Below, piece by piece: positions 49,201 through 58,993 of a DNA stretch of 64,000 nucleotides (position 1 is the first letter of the stretch; each line of letters starts with the position of its first letter). Location of the stretch: assembly GCF_042682565.1 (NCBI RefSeq), contig NZ_JBHUIC010000005.1; one strand, 5' to 3'. The notes beneath the pieces were generated by a model, which worked only from the letters and a program-made list of their open reading frames with translations, made no database searches and had not been told where the DNA came from. The stretch comes from Pistricoccus aurantiacus. GTDB taxonomy: Bacteria; Pseudomonadota; Gammaproteobacteria; Pseudomonadales; Halomonadaceae. The translations under genes were made by a program, and so were the position numbers.

Positions 49201-49572
49201 GGGGCAAAGCTCCTGTTTGTTGTTGTCGCGGTAACTTTCGGTGATGGAAAAAGGCAAAAACCACTCAAATCCTAGCCAAGCCGCTTCCTGGACGGCAGAA
49301 GGACTTTAGTCGCAGCATGGAGGCGCCTTCAAAAAATCCAAAAAAAATCCCAAAAAAACAAATGCTTGTATCAAACAGCGAAGATATTAACCCTTCGTAT
49401 ATCACGACCAAGGTGCAACGGAGAACCTCTCGGCACGCGACAAAAACCTTGCGTCGATTTCGATACCCGTCGCGTCAATGACGCTACAATCGGGCTGATA
49501 AAAATTAGCCGATACAGACGGATCGCTATTGTAAAGCGCCAAGTATCGTGACCGGGTTCTCGGGGAGTCGAC
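49201..49572. other. Divergent regulatory region between the symporter operon and crbS
   Basis: About 370 bases with the promoters of both units. Its clearest feature is a set of three phased A-tracts (49331-49358). I find no convincing sigma-54 or ANR site. The reading frames in it are short, without ribosome-binding sites, and shadow each other. A CrbR-binding site is expected here from work on related systems but I cannot point to one. Confidence 0.55.
49331..49358. promoter_or_regulatory. Three helically phased A-tracts
   Basis: A6 (49331-49336), A8 (49340-49347) and A7 (49352-49358), with centres about 10 and 11.5 bases apart, near one DNA turn. Such phasing gives intrinsic curvature and can act as an UP element or a site for nucleoid proteins. 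Confidence 0.5.
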
Positions 49573-52500
49573 ATGTTTCAGGGCTGGCTATTGATCGGCA
49601 TATCGCTTGCGTATATCGCCATACTGTTCCTCATTGCCTGGCATGGAGATCGTCGCGCGCTCAAGCATGGACCGAGCCAGCGGCGCCCGATCATCTACAG
49701 TCTGGCCTTGGCGATCTACTGCACCTCCTGGACCTACTATGGCGCCGTGGGCGAGGCCGCCACCTCCGGCTGGTCCTTCGCCAGCATCTTCGTTGGCCCG
49801 CTGCTGACTTTCCTGCTGTTCTGGCCGGTGCTGGCCAAGCTGGTTCGCGTGGCCAAGCACCAGAACATAACCTCGATCGCGGATTTCATCGCGTCCCGTT
49901 ACGGCAAGACCCAGCCCCTGGCGGTTTTCGCCAGCCTGGTGGCCCTGATTGGCGCCCTGCCCTATCTAGCGCTGCAGCTCAAGGCGGTTTCCTCGAGCTT
50001 CACGGTACTTACCGCCGATACGGACCTGGCCCGCGCACCGCTTTTCGAAGACACCGCGTTCTACGTCGCCGTACTGATGGCGTTGTTCGCAATTCTTTTC
50101 GGCACTCGTCACACGGATGCCACGGAGCATCACGAGGGTCTCGTTCAGGCCATCGCCTTCGAATCCCTGGTCAAGCTCGGTGCCTTCCTGATCCTGGGCA
50201 TCTACGTGACCTGGGGCATGTTCGACGGCCTGGGGGATATCCTCGCCCGGGCGGACGATCAGCTCGAACTTCAGCGCCAGCTGGCCAGCCAGGATTTCGG
50301 CCACAGCTTCTGGGCGCAGACTTTGCTTGCGATGCTGGCGATCTTCTGTCTGCCGCGCCAGTTTCACGTCATGGTGGTGGAGAACACTCATCAGGATGAC
50401 GCCCGATGCGCTCGCTGGCTGTTTCCGCTATATCTGGTGACCATCGGCTTCTTCGTGCTGCCCTTGGCGGCGGCAGGCCTGACCCTGTTTTCCGGCAGCG
50501 GCATCGAACCGGATGCCTTCGTGCTGGCGCTGCCCATGGCCGCCGACCAGCACTGGCTGACGCTCCTGACTTTCATCGGCGGGTTCTCCGCCGCCACGGG
50601 CATGGTGATCGTCGCCGCAGTGGCCATCTCGATCATGATTTCCAATGAAATCGTGATCCCGGCCCTGTTTCGGCTGCGCTGGTTCGATACCAAGGCCCAG
50701 GACTATGGGCGTCTGGTATTGCGCACCCGCCGCGTCACCATCGCCGTCATCCTTGCGCTGGCCTACGGCTTCTATCAGCTGATCGGCGAGTACAGCACCC
50801 TGGCCACCAGCGGCATGCTGTCCTTCGCCGCCGCGGCGCAGTTCGCACCGCCGGTGCTGGGCGGGCTCTACTGGAAACGCGGCAACCGGCTGGGGGTGAT
50901 CGTCGGCATGAACGTGGGCTTCGCGATCTGGGCCTACACCCTGATGGTGCCGGCGCTTGTCAATGCAGGCGTTCTGCCCGGCGGCTGGCTGGCGGACGGC
51001 CCTCTGGGCCTGTCCTGGCTATCGCCGATCTCCCTGTTCGGCATCAATATCGGCGATCCCTTCACCCACGGTGTCATGCTGTCTCTCGGACTCAACCTAT
51101 TCTGCTATATCTTCGTTTCCCAGATGACCTCGCAGCGGGTGGTGGAGCGCATTCAGGCATCATTGTTCGTGGACAGCGTCGAAACCCGCCAGACCCTGGT
51201 CAACCGCCCTTGGGCCGGCGCCACCACCGTGGGGGATCTCAAGGTATTGTGTCAGCGCTTCCTGGGAGCGGAGCAGGTCGAGCGCGGCTTTGCGGACTAT
51301 GCCCGGCGTAGCGACGCTCGGCGCAGTGGCAGGCCCCTGGAGGACACCCAGCGAGCCTCCATCGACGTCATCCAGTTCACCGAGCGCTTTCTGGCGTCGG
51401 TGCTGGGCGCCTCTTCCGCGCGAATCGTCATCAACTCCGCGCTGCAGGGTCGAGGAATCGGCATCTCCGACGTGATTTCCATCGTCGACGAGGCCTCCCA
51501 GGTGCTGGAATTCAACCGCGCCCTGCTCCAGGCTACCATCGAGAACATCAATCAGGGCATCAGCGTGGTGGATCAGCGTCTGCGCCTGGTGGTGTGGAAT
51601 CAGCGCTATCTGGAGCTCTTCCATTTTCCCGACCACTTGATTCGGGTCGGCGCGCCCATCGACAAGATATTTCGCTACAACGCCTACAACGGCGAGTACG
51701 GTCCCGGGGATTCGGAGGAGCAGGTGGCACTGCTGCTGGACAACATTCGCCAGGGGCAGCCACACAACTACGTACGCTATCGCCAGGACGGCAGCGTGCT
51801 GGAGGTGCAGGGCAACCCGATGCCCGGAGGCGGTTTCGTCTATACCTATCAGGACATCACCCGGCAAAAGCGCACGGAAGAAGCGCTGATTCGCTCGGAA
51901 AACAACATTCGTATCTACACGGACAACGTGCCGGCCCTGATCGCTTACTTCGACAAGGAATGTCGCTACCTTTTCACCAATCGTGCTTATGAAAGCGCGT
52001 TTGACGTGGATCGCCAGGCGGTGATCGGCAAGCGGGTGGAAAGCGTGATCTCCCCTCGGATCGCGGATGAGCGAGCCCCCTGGATGGCGCAGGCCCTGGC
52101 TGGCGAGCGGGTGAGCTTCGAGATCTCCCTGCAGGACAAGCAGAACGGTCTGCGCTACATGCTGGTGACCTATACGCCGCATTTTAGCGAAGGCGACAAT
52201 ATCCTGGGCTTCTTCGCGCTCTATCAGGACATCACCGAACGGCGTCAGGCGGAGATCGCCCTCAAGGAAACCAACGAGAATCTGGAAGAGCGGGTGCGTG
52301 AACGCACCCAGGCGCTATCCGAAGCCAATGCCGCCCTGCGCCAGGAAAACCGCGTGCGTGCCGAGGCGGAAATGGCGCTGCGCCAGGCAAAGCAGATCGC
52401 CGAGGATGCCAACGCCTCCAAGACCCGCTTTCTGGCGGCAGCCAGTCACGATCTGCTCCAGCCTTTGAACGCAGCGCGTCTGTTTACCTCGGCGCTTTCC

Positions 52501-53541
52501 CAGCAGGTAGCCACCGATGAACTCAAGCGTACTACTGGGCATATCGACAATTCGCTACAGGCGGCGGAAGAGCTGCTCAGTACGCTGCTGGATATTTCCA
52601 AGCTGGATGCCGGCGCCCTGACCCCGCGGCGTAGCCATTTTGCCCTGGCGGATATCTTCGCTCCGCTGCAGGCGGAATTCGCGGTCATGGCGGAAGATCG
52701 CGGGCTCGACCTGGAGGTGGTCGCCACCTCCGGCTGGGTCGATAGCGACCCGCAGATGCTGCGTCGTATCGTGCAGAACTTTCTCTCCAACGCCATTCGC
52801 TATACTCGACATGGTCGAGTGCTGCTAGGTTGCCGGCATCACGGCGAGCGCTTTTCCATCGAGGTATGGGACAGCGGGCCGGGGATTCCCGAGTCCAAGC
52901 AGGTGGAAATCTTTCAGGAATTTCGACGCCTGGATCAAGCGACCCGCCATCAGGAAAGCGAGAAGGGGCTCGGTCTCGGCCTGTCCATCGCCGATCGCAT
53001 GAGCCGGGTACTGAACCATTCCATCCGGGTGCGCTCCTGGGAGGGTCAGGGAACGGTTTTCTCGGTCAGCGTTCCTCGGGTAGCCGCTCAGTTGGCGTCC
53101 CCGATCAAGGAGCACGAAGCCCTTCGGCGCAAGGGAAATCATCTGGCGGGAGCACGCATCCTGTGCATCGACAACGAAAGTCTGATCCTGGAAGGCATGA
53201 AGGCGATGCTTTCCGGCTGGGATTGCGAGGTATTCACCGCCACTTCGATCGGCGGCGCGAAATCCATTCTGCGCCATCTGGATCAGGACCCGGACGCGAT
53301 TCTCGCGGATTACCATCTGGATAACGAGGTCACCGGTCTGATGGCCCTGGAAGCCTTGAGCGAGCGGCTGAGCGGTGAAGTGCCGGGCATCCTGATCACC
53401 GCGGACCGCACCTTGGAAGTCGCCGAGGAAATCAAGCGCAGCGGCTATCACATGTTGCTCAAGCCGGTGCGCCCCGCGGCATTACGAGCGCTGCTGACTC
53501 GCGCGCTGCAGGCCAGCCGCAGCCAGCGCCAACCTTCTTGA
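49573..53541 (+). CDS. crbS: Hybrid sensor histidine kinase with N-terminal sodium:solute symporter domain (CrbS)
   Basis: A 1322-aa membrane kinase that, in Pseudomonas and Vibrio, controls acs with the response regulator CrbR. Domains in order: SSF transporter-like module of about 13 helices (1-500), a linker, two PAS domains (from about 655 and 775), a coiled coil (about 900-935), HisKA with ASHDLLQPLNAARLF (H959), an ATPase domain with GPGIPESKQVEIFQEF and GLGLGLSIADRMS, and a C-terminal receiver (phospho-acceptor D1246 in LADYHLD). GGGGAGTCGAC precedes the ATG. The SSF part may sense or carry acetate. It converges with crbR, 15 bases apart. Confidence 0.93.
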   Translation: MFQGWLLIGISLAYIAILFLIAWHGDRRALKHGPSQRRPIIYSLALAIYCTSWTYYGAVGEAATSGWSFASIFVGPLLTFLLFWPVLAKLVRVAKHQNITSIADFIASRYGKTQPLAVFASLVALIGALPYLALQLKAVSSSFTVLTADTDLARAPLFEDTAFYVAVLMALFAILFGTRHTDATEHHEGLVQAIAFESLVKLGAFLILGIYVTWGMFDGLGDILARADDQLELQRQLASQDFGHSFWAQTLLAMLAIFCLPRQFHVMVVENTHQDDARCARWLFPLYLVTIGFFVLPLAAAGLTLFSGSGIEPDAFVLALPMAADQHWLTLLTFIGGFSAATGMVIVAAVAISIMISNEIVIPALFRLRWFDTKAQDYGRLVLRTRRVTIAVILALAYGFYQLIGEYSTLATSGMLSFAAAAQFAPPVLGGLYWKRGNRLGVIVGMNVGFAIWAYTLMVPALVNAGVLPGGWLADGPLGLSWLSPISLFGINIGDPFTHGVMLSLGLNLFCYIFVSQMTSQRVVERIQASLFVDSVETRQTLVNRPWAGATTVGDLKVLCQRFLGAEQVERGFADYARRSDARRSGRPLEDTQRASIDVIQFTERFLASVLGASSARIVINSALQGRGIGISDVISIVDEASQVLEFNRALLQATIENINQGISVVDQRLRLVVWNQRYLELFHFPDHLIRVGAPIDKIFRYNAYNGEYGPGDSEEQVALLLDNIRQGQPHNYVRYRQDGSVLEVQGNPMPGGGFVYTYQDITRQKRTEEALIRSENNIRIYTDNVPALIAYFDKECRYLFTNRAYESAFDVDRQAVIGKRVESVISPRIADERAPWMAQALAGERVSFEISLQDKQNGLRYMLVTYTPHFSEGDNILGFFALYQDITERRQAEIALKETNENLEERVRERTQALSEANAALRQENRVRAEAEMALRQAKQIAEDANASKTRFLAAASHDLLQPLNAARLFTSALSQQVATDELKRTTGHIDNSLQAAEELLSTLLDISKLDAGALTPRRSHFALADIFAPLQAEFAVMAEDRGLDLEVVATSGWVDSDPQMLRRIVQNFLSNAIRYTRHGRVLLGCRHHGERFSIEVWDSGPGIPESKQVEIFQEFRRLDQATRHQESEKGLGLGLSIADRMSRVLNHSIRVRSWEGQGTVFSVSVPRVAAQLASPIKEHEALRRKGNHLAGARILCIDNESLILEGMKAMLSGWDCEVFTATSIGGAKSILRHLDQDPDAILADYHLDNEVTGLMALEALSERLSGEVPGILITADRTLEVAEEIKRSGYHMLLKPVRPAALRALLTRALQASRSQRQPS

Positions 53542-53556
53542 AAGTCTGAGCGTCGG

Positions 53557-54219
53557 TCAGGATTCGACCTTGGGAGGCTCGATCTCGAGTTTTTGCGCGG
53601 CGATCACCGCCTGGGTGCGGGAATGCACGCCGAGCTTTCTGAGAATCGCCGTCACGTGTGCCTTGATGGTCGCTTCGGAGACGGATAGTTCGTAGGCGAT
53701 CTGCTTGTTGAGCAAGCCTTCCGTAAGCATGTTGAGCACTCGGAACTGCTGAGGCGTCAAGGAAGCGATAGCGGCGGCAAACTTGGTTTCTTCCTCGTTG
53801 ACCTCCCCTAGAGACTGAGCCATGTCCGGCGGTAGCCAGACCTCGCCTTCCAGAATTTCCCCCACCGCCTTGGCGATCAGTTCGAGGGAGGACGATTTGG
53901 GAATGAAACCGGAGGCGCCGTAATCGATGGCGCGCCGCACCACATAGGGTTCGTCGCTGCCGGATACCACGGCGACCGGCACGTCCGGGGCTTGTCCGCG
54001 CAGTTGAATAAGCCCGGAAAAGCCATGAGCGCCGGGCATATGCAGGTCCAGCAGGATCAAGTCCGCGTCGGGATGGCGAATTACCACGTCGTTGGTTGCC
54101 GCCATGCTGTCCGCCTCGAGAATTTCCGCTCGCGGCGCCAGCTGCCGCAGCGCCTGGGTCAGGGCGGCGCGAAACAGCGGGTGGTCATCGGCAACGATGA
54201 ATTTCTGGGCAAGGGCCAT
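53557..54219 (-). CDS. crbR: LuxR-type response regulator (CrbR)
   Basis: A 220-aa response regulator: receiver domain (1-125) with IVADDHPLF and the phospho-acceptor D58 in ILLDLHMPG, and a LuxR-type helix-turn-helix (about 150-210, LTPQQFRVLNMLTEGLLNKQ). GGAGGAGACTCG precedes the ATG. It is the cognate regulator of CrbS by position, lies between crbS and acs, and is expected to activate acs and perhaps the symporter operon. It could be transcribed alone, since a terminator follows acs upstream of it. Confidence 0.92.
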   Translation of the reverse strand: MALAQKFIVADDHPLFRAALTQALRQLAPRAEILEADSMAATNDVVIRHPDADLILLDLHMPGAHGFSGLIQLRGQAPDVPVAVVSGSDEPYVVRRAIDYGASGFIPKSSSLELIAKAVGEILEGEVWLPPDMAQSLGEVNEEETKFAAAIASLTPQQFRVLNMLTEGLLNKQIAYELSVSEATIKAHVTAILRKLGVHSRTQAVIAAQKLEIEPPKVES

Positions 54220-54386
54220 CGAGTCTCCTCCGGTTCCTTTGGTAGCGAAGGGTGCCTCAGCTACACCCGTGTCAATTCGCCGTTCGGTTATAGGATGTTA
54301 CCCTATGGACCGATGATTCCCAACCATACTCGCCAACGCTAATACGCTGAACGCCGCTCTACCGGATCGCCGAATCGAACGCAACG

Positions 54387-54407
54387 AAAAACCGGCCCGA
54401 GGGCCGG
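54387..54407 (-). terminator. Rho-independent terminator of acs
   Basis: CCGGCC-CTCG-GGCCGG on the minus strand, followed by TTTTTCG. It starts 30 bases after the acs stop. Confidence 0.85.
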
Positions 54408-54437
54408 CTATAAGAGGTGTCGAAAAAAACCTCGGGA

Positions 54438-56387
54438 TCAGCGATTGGCACGGTTGGCGATCAGGTCTTCCACCACGTCCGGGTTCGACAGGGTACTGGT
54501 ATCCCCCAGCCCATCGGTCTCGTTGGCGGCGATCTTGCGCAGAATGCGCCGCATGATCTTGCCGGAGCGGGTCTTGGGCAGATCCGGCGTCCACTGAATG
54601 ACATCCGGCGAAGCGATGGGGCCGATATCCTTGCGCACCCACTGAACCAGTTCCTTCTTGAGTTCGTCGGAAGGATCGAAATCGTCATTGAGAGTCACAT
54701 AGATGTAGATGCCTTGCCCCTTGATATCGTGGGGGAAGCCGACTACCGCCGCTTCCGCTACCGCTTCGTGGGCGACCAGGGAGGATTCGATTTCCGCGGT
54801 GCCCATACGGTGTCCGGAAATATTCAGCACATCGTCGACCCGACCGGTGATCCAGTAATCGCCATCCTCGTCGCGGCGGCAGCCGTCACCGGTGAAGTAC
54901 ATGCCGTCATAGGTAGAGAAGTATGTCTGGATGAAGCGTTCATGATCGTTCCAGATCGAGCGAGCAATCCCTGGCCAGGCGTCCAGGATCACCAGATTGC
55001 CTTCCGTGGCGCCTTCGAGCAGATTGCCTTCGTTGTCCACCACGCCAGGCTTGACCCCGAAGAAGGGGTTGGTGGCGCACCCGGGCTTGAGATCCGTGGC
55101 CCCCGGCAACGGAGAAATCAGGATGCCGCCGTTCTCCGTCTGCCACCAGGTATCGACGATCGGGCACTTCGAGTTACCGATGATTCGGTAATACCATTCC
55201 CAGGCTTCCGGGTTGATGGGTTCGCCGACGCTACCCAGCAGTTTCAGGCTCTCGCGCTTGCTGGAAGCCATCACGTCATCGCCGTGGGCTCGCAGCGCGC
55301 GAATCGCCGTGGGAGCAGTGTAAAGAATATTGACCTGGTGCTTGTCGACGATCTCACCCATGCGCCCTGGAGTCGGGTAGCTGGGCACCCCTTCGAACAT
55401 CAGAGTAATGGCGCCGTTGGCCAGGGGGCCATAGACGATGTAGCTGTGACCGGTTACCCAGCCCACGTCCGCGGTACACCAGTAGACATCACCTTCGTGG
55501 TAATCGAAGACGTATTGATGCGTTATCGCGGCGAAGGTCAGATAGCCGCCGGTGGTATGCATCATTCCCTTTGGAGCGCCGGTGGAACCCGAAGTGTAAA
55601 GGATAAACAACGGATCTTCCGCGGCCATTTCTTCCACCGGGCAGTCCTTGTCCTGCTTGTCCACCAGTTCGTGGAACCAGATATCCCGCTCGTTCCAGTC
55701 GATTTCCCCGCCGGTACGCTTGACCACCAGCACGCTTTCCACCACATCGGTGCCATCCCGGGTCAGGGCGGCGTCGACGTTGTCCTTGAGCGGTACGAAC
55801 TTGCCCCCCCGGGCGGATTCGTCCGCGGTAATCACGACCTTGCTCTGGGCGCCGTTGATTCTCTGTGCCAGGGCATCCGGCGAGAATCCGCCGAACACCA
55901 CGGAATGCACCGCCCCGATACGCGCACAGGCCAGCATGGCCATGGCCGCTTCCGGAATCATCGGCATGTACAGGGTTACCGTGTCACCCTTCTTGATGCC
56001 TAACTCCTTGAGCGCGTTGGCCATCTGGCAAGTCCGCTCGTAAAGCTCGCGATAGGTCAGGGTCTTGTCATCCTTGGGATCGTCGCCTTCCCAGATGATC
56101 GCTGTCTGGTCGCCGCGCTTTTCCAGGTGACGATCGAGACAGTTGTAACAGGCATTCAGCGTGCCATCCTCGAACCAGCGGATATCGACGTCGCTGGCGG
56201 AAAACTTGGTGTTCTTGATCTTGGTCGGCGTCTTGATCCAGTCGATGCGCTTGGCTTGCTCCGCCCAGAAGCTGTCTGGATCGTCAATGGATTGCCGATA
56301 GAGCTTCTGATAGGCATCTCGGTCTATCCAGGCTTGCTGAGCGAATTCGTCGCGTACCGGATAGATATCTTTATGTTGTTCAGTCAT
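54438..56387 (-). CDS. acs: Acetyl-CoA synthetase
   Basis: Activates acetate to acetyl-CoA through acetyl-AMP. The 649-aa protein has the adenylate-forming P-loop YTSGSTGAPKGMMHTTGGYL (about 264-284), WWQTENGG, and the C-terminal PKTRSGKIMRR with the catalytic lysine K610, the usual site of regulatory acetylation. It is the high-affinity scavenging route, paired here with a probable acetate symporter and CrbS/CrbR. An inverted repeat 79-95 bases upstream is a candidate regulator site, and a terminator follows. Confidence 0.97.
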   Translation of the reverse strand: MTEQHKDIYPVRDEFAQQAWIDRDAYQKLYRQSIDDPDSFWAEQAKRIDWIKTPTKIKNTKFSASDVDIRWFEDGTLNACYNCLDRHLEKRGDQTAIIWEGDDPKDDKTLTYRELYERTCQMANALKELGIKKGDTVTLYMPMIPEAAMAMLACARIGAVHSVVFGGFSPDALAQRINGAQSKVVITADESARGGKFVPLKDNVDAALTRDGTDVVESVLVVKRTGGEIDWNERDIWFHELVDKQDKDCPVEEMAAEDPLFILYTSGSTGAPKGMMHTTGGYLTFAAITHQYVFDYHEGDVYWCTADVGWVTGHSYIVYGPLANGAITLMFEGVPSYPTPGRMGEIVDKHQVNILYTAPTAIRALRAHGDDVMASSKRESLKLLGSVGEPINPEAWEWYYRIIGNSKCPIVDTWWQTENGGILISPLPGATDLKPGCATNPFFGVKPGVVDNEGNLLEGATEGNLVILDAWPGIARSIWNDHERFIQTYFSTYDGMYFTGDGCRRDEDGDYWITGRVDDVLNISGHRMGTAEIESSLVAHEAVAEAAVVGFPHDIKGQGIYIYVTLNDDFDPSDELKKELVQWVRKDIGPIASPDVIQWTPDLPKTRSGKIMRRILRKIAANETDGLGDTSTLSNPDVVEDLIANRANR

Positions 56388-56465
56388 GAAAACGCCTCTG
56401 TATGGGAAACGGATTTATGCAAGGGAGTTAATACAAGATAGATAACGCGTGCCTGACGTCAATAT

Positions 56466-56482
56466 TCACGGATCCACCGTGA
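56466..56482 (-). promoter_or_regulatory. Inverted repeat upstream of acs
   Basis: TCACGG-N5-CCGTGA, a perfect six-base dyad with centre about 87 bases before the acs ATG. Candidate site for CrbR (LuxR-type proteins bind short dyads) or for a CRP-like factor; TGA-type arms also loosely recall CRP half-sites. Not found in the symporter promoter. Confidence 0.3.
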
Positions 56483-56599
56483 CTATCACCGCATCGGGTT
56501 ACCTTTAGCATATACCTCCGCATGAAGGCTTTCCCCTTAGACATTGGTAGCAACTATTTTTCTTTTTACAACAATAGGTTAAAGACAATTTCAATGGCT

Positions 56600-57139
56600 T
56601 TACAGAGGCGCTTGAACCAGATGCTCGCCGCAGTGTCGGCAACGATAGCGTCGACCCTTGAGAACCAGACGATGGCGACGAACGCTAAAAGCATGCTCCC
56701 GACAGACGCATCGATAACGATAGGGCGCAGGGCTCGCCCGACAGGTATCGAAATCATGAGTCACCTTGGGTTCCAGATCGAACAGCTGACGCATCACGGT
56801 CTGCCATTCCCGACCGTGGGGCCGAAAACGCTCGCCGTTCTCGAGATGCCGAACCAGCCAATGAGCCATTTCGTGAGGCACCACTTCCAGAAGAAAGCGG
56901 CGGGGATTTTCTCGATAGAGCAAAGCGTTGAAGCGCAGCCCGCCGCGGCCAAAATGTGCCTGGCCGGCGCTTTTGCCCTTTAGGTCCAGCCATACCCCGG
57001 GGCGTGGCAGTCCCGGAAAGACCTCGAGACAACGCCGCCAGGCGATATCGATCTGGCGCTCGAGCAGATCTGCAAGCGTCGATTCGTCGATCGAGGTTGC
57101 GTCGGTCAACTCAAGGGGAAGAGGGATCGGAGTAGGCAT
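56600..57139 (-). CDS. SprT-family zinc metalloprotease-like protein
   Basis: A 179-aa protein with the metal-binding HEMAHWLVRH (H89, E90, H93) and a C-terminal zinc ribbon (YRCVCREH and YRCRHCGEH). Human and yeast relatives (Spartan/Wss1) digest DNA-protein crosslinks; bacterial SprT is little studied. ATG 57139 gives the usual family length; the frame extends to 57199 but only from a TTG. Divergent from the UPF0149 gene, 68 bases apart. An AT-rich stretch without genes follows to acs. Confidence 0.88.
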   Translation of the reverse strand: MPTPIPLPLELTDATSIDESTLADLLERQIDIAWRRCLEVFPGLPRPGVWLDLKGKSAGQAHFGRGGLRFNALLYRENPRRFLLEVVPHEMAHWLVRHLENGERFRPHGREWQTVMRQLFDLEPKVTHDFDTCRASPAPYRYRCVCREHAFSVRRHRLVLKGRRYRCRHCGEHLVQAPL

Positions 57140-57207
57140 AGAGTGATAGAATGCCCAGCCGGAAACGTCGCGTAAAGCATCGCTCTCTTTCACGGACAAC
57201 AGTTGCC

Positions 57208-57840
57208 ATGGCCGACATCAACGTTTATCAACCGCTACTCATGGACGCCGACTTCGAGCGCCTGGACGATTTTTTCGAGTCCGACCGCGCGCCGTCGGAC
57301 GCGCTGGATACCATCGGCGCCCATGGCTTTCTCGTCGCCCTGGCCGTTGCGCCCACGGCGCTCAGCGCCGCTCATTGGATAGGCGAACTCTTTCAGGGCG
57401 AGCCGGCGTTTGCCGACGAACAAGAGCGCGATGAAATTCTTGCACTGCTGGAAACTCTCAAGGTCAATGCTGCCCAGGCGCTGGAGCTCGGGCAGCTTCC
57501 GGAACTGCCTTTCGAACTCACCCTGGATGGGCTGGCGCCGGAAGAAACGCCAATCGGCGACTGGTGCGCCGGCTTCATGGAAGGGGTCTTTCTGGACGAA
57601 GCAGCCTGGTTCGCGGAGGACGAGGAAAACGTCGCCACCCTGCTGCTGCCGTTCATGGCGCTATCGGGGCTGTTCGACGAGGAACCGGACATGCAGGATT
57701 TCATCGCGGATGCCCAACGCCTGGAAGCCCTGGTGAGCCAACTGCCAGACCTCGTACTGGATCTTTATCTTCACTACCGCGTGCCGCCGGAAAAGCCCAA
57801 GCCCACCGCGCGCAAGAAGCGCTCGACCCGCAAGCGATAA
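57208..57840 (+). CDS. UPF0149 (YecA-like) family protein
   Basis: A 210-aa acidic protein with a basic tail (ARKKRSTRKR). The conserved block IGDWCAGFMEGVFLDE (about 122-137) and AHGFLVALAVAP are typical of UPF0149. Unlike YecA proteins with a C-terminal SEC-C zinc motif, no CXC...HC is present. ATG 57208 follows a run with no strong ribosome-binding site; a 19-residue basic N-terminal extension in frame to 57151 is considered non-coding. Function unknown. Confidence 0.85.
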   Translation: MADINVYQPLLMDADFERLDDFFESDRAPSDALDTIGAHGFLVALAVAPTALSAAHWIGELFQGEPAFADEQERDEILALLETLKVNAAQALELGQLPELPFELTLDGLAPEETPIGDWCAGFMEGVFLDEAAWFAEDEENVATLLLPFMALSGLFDEEPDMQDFIADAQRLEALVSQLPDLVLDLYLHYRVPPEKPKPTARKKRSTRKR

Positions 57841-57852
57841 AGCGAGCGGCAA

Positions 57853-58974
57853 TCACTTCAACCGGGTCAGCCAGGCGTTGAGGGTACCGAACAACCATTC
57901 CCTCAACCGTTGAGGCCAGGACCGTCGCAACCAGTCAGCCAGCTCGATTTCCCGGCTTGCGGCGAAGTTGCGCTCGAAGAGCTCCCGCACGCGATTGGCG
58001 AACCCCGAATCCTGTATTTCCTGATTAGCTTCGAGATTCCACTGCAGGCTCCAGTGATCGAAGTTGCAGGAGCCGATCGAACACCAGTCGTCCACCAGGG
58101 AAAACTTCGCATGAATGAAGGTCGGCTGAAATTCGTGGATACGCACGCCCGACTTGAGCAGACGCTGATAGAACCGGTGGCCCGCGTAACGTACCCCTGG
58201 GTTGTCGTTGATCGAACCCGGCAGCAGCAGGCGCACATCGACACCGCGGCTCGCCGCTTTTGCCAGGCGAAGGCGCAGACTCAAGGTCGGCACGAAATAG
58301 GGCGTGCACAGCCAGATACGTTGGCGCGCCTTGACGACACGTTGCTGCAGGGAGCGGCGAATGGCCTGATAGCGGTAGCCTTTTCCCCACATGACCCGAC
58401 CCCGCATGGCATTGCCATAGCACGCCTCGACGGGTTCACTGGCAAGTTCGTGCACCAGGCTTGCCTTTCCCGGCCCTTGGGTCAGCTGCGAATCCCACAG
58501 GCCGGCGAACAGCTTGAACCAGTCGTTGATCACCGGCCCTTCGATGCGTACCGCCACTTCGAACCAGGCGTCCATGAAGGCATCCACCGCGCCGAAGCCA
58601 CCGGTAAAGGCCACGCGCCCGTCGACGATCACCAGCTTGCGATGATCCCGGGTCAAATTGCGAGTCAGCGACTTGAGCGCCAACGGATTGAAGAAACGCA
58701 GGGCGATACCGCTTTCGCTCAGACGACGCCGGTCGCCGGAGGAAAGCTTCCAGGACCCGAAGCCATCGAGCATCAGCAGTACCGTGACGCCACGATTCGC
58801 GGCCTCGATCAAGGCATCGATCAACCGGGTCGCCAATACCCCGGATTCCATCAGGTACAGTTCGACCAGAACCCATCGCCGCGCTTGCGACAGCGCCTCG
58901 AACATGGCCGGCAGGAAGCAGCTGCCCTCCGGCAGCAGCGCAAAGCGATTGCCCTCTCGCCAGCTTCCTTGCAT
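57853..58974 (-). CDS. Phospholipase D-family protein, probable cardiolipin synthase (ClsB-like)
   Basis: A 373-aa enzyme with two HKD motifs: DHRKLVIVDGRVAFTGG (about 110-126) and IHAKFSLVDDWCSIGSCN (about 285-302). It lacks the N-terminal transmembrane helices of ClsA, fitting the ClsB type that condenses phospholipids to cardiolipin, a lipid important in salt stress. A hydrophobic/basic C-terminal stretch (SWPQRLREWLFGTLNAWLTR) could bind the membrane. It follows rsmJ by 19 bases on the same strand. Confidence 0.88.
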   Translation of the reverse strand: MQGSWREGNRFALLPEGSCFLPAMFEALSQARRWVLVELYLMESGVLATRLIDALIEAANRGVTVLLMLDGFGSWKLSSGDRRRLSESGIALRFFNPLALKSLTRNLTRDHRKLVIVDGRVAFTGGFGAVDAFMDAWFEVAVRIEGPVINDWFKLFAGLWDSQLTQGPGKASLVHELASEPVEACYGNAMRGRVMWGKGYRYQAIRRSLQQRVVKARQRIWLCTPYFVPTLSLRLRLAKAASRGVDVRLLLPGSINDNPGVRYAGHRFYQRLLKSGVRIHEFQPTFIHAKFSLVDDWCSIGSCNFDHWSLQWNLEANQEIQDSGFANRVRELFERNFAASREIELADWLRRSWPQRLREWLFGTLNAWLTRLK

Positions 58975-58993
58975 CGCTAGTCTCGTACTCTCT

